Shown here: positions 23,041 to 25,649 of the stretch, one piece after another | Layout of the letters: every line of letters begins with the position of its first letter | Position numbering within the stretch: position 1 is the stretch's first letter | Origin: Intoshia linei | Lineage: Eukaryota > Orthonectida > Rhopaluridae | DNA: 25,649 nucleotides | Direction of reading: 5' to 3' | NCBI GenBank assembly: GCA_001642005.1 | Contig: LWCA01000281.1 | Coordinates: 8,916-34,564 of the forward strand | Translations under genes and position numbers: made by a program | Notes under the pieces: model-generated | What the model was told of the DNA's origin: nothing | Database searches by the model: none | The model's input: the letters and a program-made list of their open reading frames with translations, nothing else

Positions 23041-23239
23041 TCATTTTTTAATTTGTACAGCATATAACACAATACATTTTTCGAAAAATTTCAAAACAGA
23101 TTTTTCTAACCTATATCGTTTTGTAGATAATGTTCTTGTGATTCGAATGATGTGGGTCAATCTATCAAGTCAGATCGACGTTTCGAGATATAATAGGAAT
23201 AAAATACCATAATTTCAAGAAAGTTATATTTAGATATAT

Positions 23240-23392
23240 TTTTTTAATTTTAATTCTAGCTGTCTTTGTTCGATTTTTATCATCGATTCAATTTCTTAAA
23301 TTTAGGGTATATATTTAAAATGAAAAAAAAATTTTGAAAATTCAATCGTTGATAAAAATAGAATTAAGGCAGCTAGAATGAAAATTAAAAAA
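23240..23392. repeat. fold-back element with about 52-bp arms
   Basis: The left arm (23240-23291, containing AATTCTAGCTGTCTT) and right arm (23340-23392, containing AAGGCAGCTAGAATG) are inverted copies with roughly eight mismatches, separated by about 48 bp. It is a MITE-like hairpin lying between the convergent 21-kb and triosephosphate isomerase genes. Confidence 0.75.
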
Positions 23393-23516
23393 CTAAGATG
23401 TTTAGTTATAAACGATGATTAACATAATACTCTGTAAACCATGAAAATTCACTATAACACCGTTTTAAAAAAAAATAAAGTTATATTTTAATCTTACTAT
23501 AAGATTTGTAATGGTT

Positions 23517-23646
23517 TATTTAAAATGTTAAACGCACAGCGAGTAGATATCTTTGTCAAATAAAATTGTATATTAATTGGTTTTTCCCTAAAATACACCA
23601 TTTGCACTCTAACCATCCTTGATTCTTTGATGGGTGTGACACCCTA
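23517..23646 (+). repeat. dispersed repeat family E, copy 2
   Basis: Same orientation as 17658-17788. It ends TTGATTCTTTGATGGGTGTG ACACCCTA and is followed by a short stretch (about 23655-23880) that weakly resembles family D. Confidence 0.65.
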
Positions 23647-23933
23647 CTCTATATATTAAAAAAGGAAAATCTGGTTTGTGTCGTGAAAATTTAGTTTTTT
23701 AAGGTTTCCATTTATTATAATGTTTAATAATTATAAAAAATACGGTAAAACACACAGAGATTCAATTTTATATAAGTAAATGATATATAATTATTGTTTT
23801 TACATTGATATCAAGTATATAAAATGAAGATTTCGGTCTATACATGTGTATCTCTTTTTTGTATTTTTCAAAAAAAAAAGTCAAAATTGGAATAGCCCTA
23901 CTGTAAATTCTAGACAAGTTTGATTGTAAGTAT

Positions 23934-25074
<1,141 letters not shown>

Positions 25075-25121
25075 CTATAAATTAAATTTATATACATTAC
25101 ATGTATTCTGAATATATTCTA

Positions 25122-25243
25122 CTAGGTTGAGTATTATGTACTACGTACAAACAGCACCTAGCTCTGACGAGGGCACATTTTTATTATACCAAAAAAATAA
25201 ATTCACGTTGAAGATCTAACTTAAAAATTTCACTACACTATTA
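25122..25243 (+). repeat. dispersed repeat family A (MITE-like), copy 3, interrupted by mariner
   Basis: It follows the other copies from CTAGGTTGAG through GAGGGCACATTTTTATT to TTTCACTACACTATTA, then breaks off exactly at the TA where the mariner end begins. Its remaining 60 bp should lie beyond the mariner, outside the window. Confidence 0.8.
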
Positions 25244-25649
25244 TTAGGTTATTCACAAAGTAATGTCGTTTTTATAACTATAATTAAAACTTCTACAATA
25301 ACAATTTTGATTAACCTTTATTCTACAAAATATTCTCCATTGCATTCAACAATTCTTCTCCAACGTTCCGGTAGCTTCTTAATTCCATTTTGAAAAAAAC
25401 TCTGGCTTTTATTTGTCAAAAAGTTATCAATGTCAGATTTTAAATGCTCAATTGAATCGTATTTTTTTCCATGGTAATAGTTACTCATCGATCTAAAAAG
25501 GTGATAGTCAGAAGGAGCAATGTCTGGAGAATATGGTGGATGATCTAATACCTCATAATTAAGGTCAATTAAATGTTTTCTAGTCTTTATAGCATTATGA
25601 GGTCTAGCATTGTTGTGTAACAAAATAATATTACCTTTAGAGAACATTC
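25244..25649 (-). mobile_element. mariner transposon, 3' part, running off the window
   Basis: The end TTAGGTTATTCACAAAGTAA, preceded by TA (25242-25243), is a typical mariner terminal repeat, followed by about 75 bp of non-coding sequence and then the transposase C-terminus. The other terminal repeat is outside the window. Confidence 0.9.
25318..25649 (-). CDS. mariner transposase, C-terminal part, second catalytic Asp replaced
   Basis: About 109 residues of a DD34D mariner transposase. LLHNNARPH is the second catalytic motif, normally HDNARPH, so the Asp is Asn here. Exactly 34 residues later comes the third catalytic Asp in SPDIAPSDYHLF. The tail KKLPERWRRIVECNGEYF is typical of the family. 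The frame is open to the window edge with no other damage, so the copy is either recent or inactivated by this single change. The first Asp and the DNA-binding domain lie beyond the window. Confidence 0.95.
   Translation of the reverse strand, partial: MFSKGNIILLHNNARPHNAIKTRKHLIDLNYEVLDHPPYSPDIAPSDYHLFRSMSNYYHGKKYDSIEHLKSDIDNFLTNKSQSFFQNGIKKLPERWRRIVECNGEYFVE

Overview
The window is nuclear DNA of an AT-rich invertebrate animal. The evidence is spliced genes with GT-AG introns, AATAAA polyadenylation signals, standard-code reading frames, and cut-and-paste transposons of animal type (mariner, hAT, pogo/Tigger, a TTAA-flanked piggyBac-like element). The phylum cannot be fixed from sequence alone. 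A useful clue is a class of extremely short introns: four of exactly 38 nt, others of 39, 42, 44 and 49 nt. That is below the usual minimum in most arthropods and vertebrates.

Layout. 1-1393: intergenic, filled by dispersed repeats, with a small cluster of ACGTA motifs about 190 bp before the first gene. 1394-3355 (+): a complete isopentenyl-diphosphate delta-isomerase gene in five exons. Its apparent in-frame stop disappears if a 39-nt intron is spliced. 3431-7044 (-): a formin of the FMNL/Frl family in ten exons, missing only its first exons. Its 3' end converges on the isomerase with 75 bp between stop codons. 7045-12175: repeats, including a pogo/Tigger element (7399-8355) and a 180-bp hAT MITE, plus a doubtful exon pair at 10621-10849. 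12176-12891 (-): a complete three-exon gene of unknown function. 12892-21042: about 8 kb without a recognisable gene but rich in repeats, including a TTAA-flanked element interrupted by a hAT-like element. 21043-23035 (+): the 3' exons of a second unknown gene, with a 760-bp hAT element in its last intron. 23934-25074 (-): the last five exons of triosephosphate isomerase. Its upstream intron carries a MITE into which a mariner (25244 to the window end) has inserted.

The genes do not form a pathway. They are ordinary housekeeping and cytoskeletal genes (isoprenoid synthesis, actin nucleation, glycolysis) and two orphans, embedded in decaying transposons. No CRISPR, operon, rRNA, tRNA or viral gene was recognised. 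The most notable signals are the 38-nt intron class, the FH1 domain built from 36-bp tandem repeats, and nested transposon insertions whose target-site duplications can be read directly.
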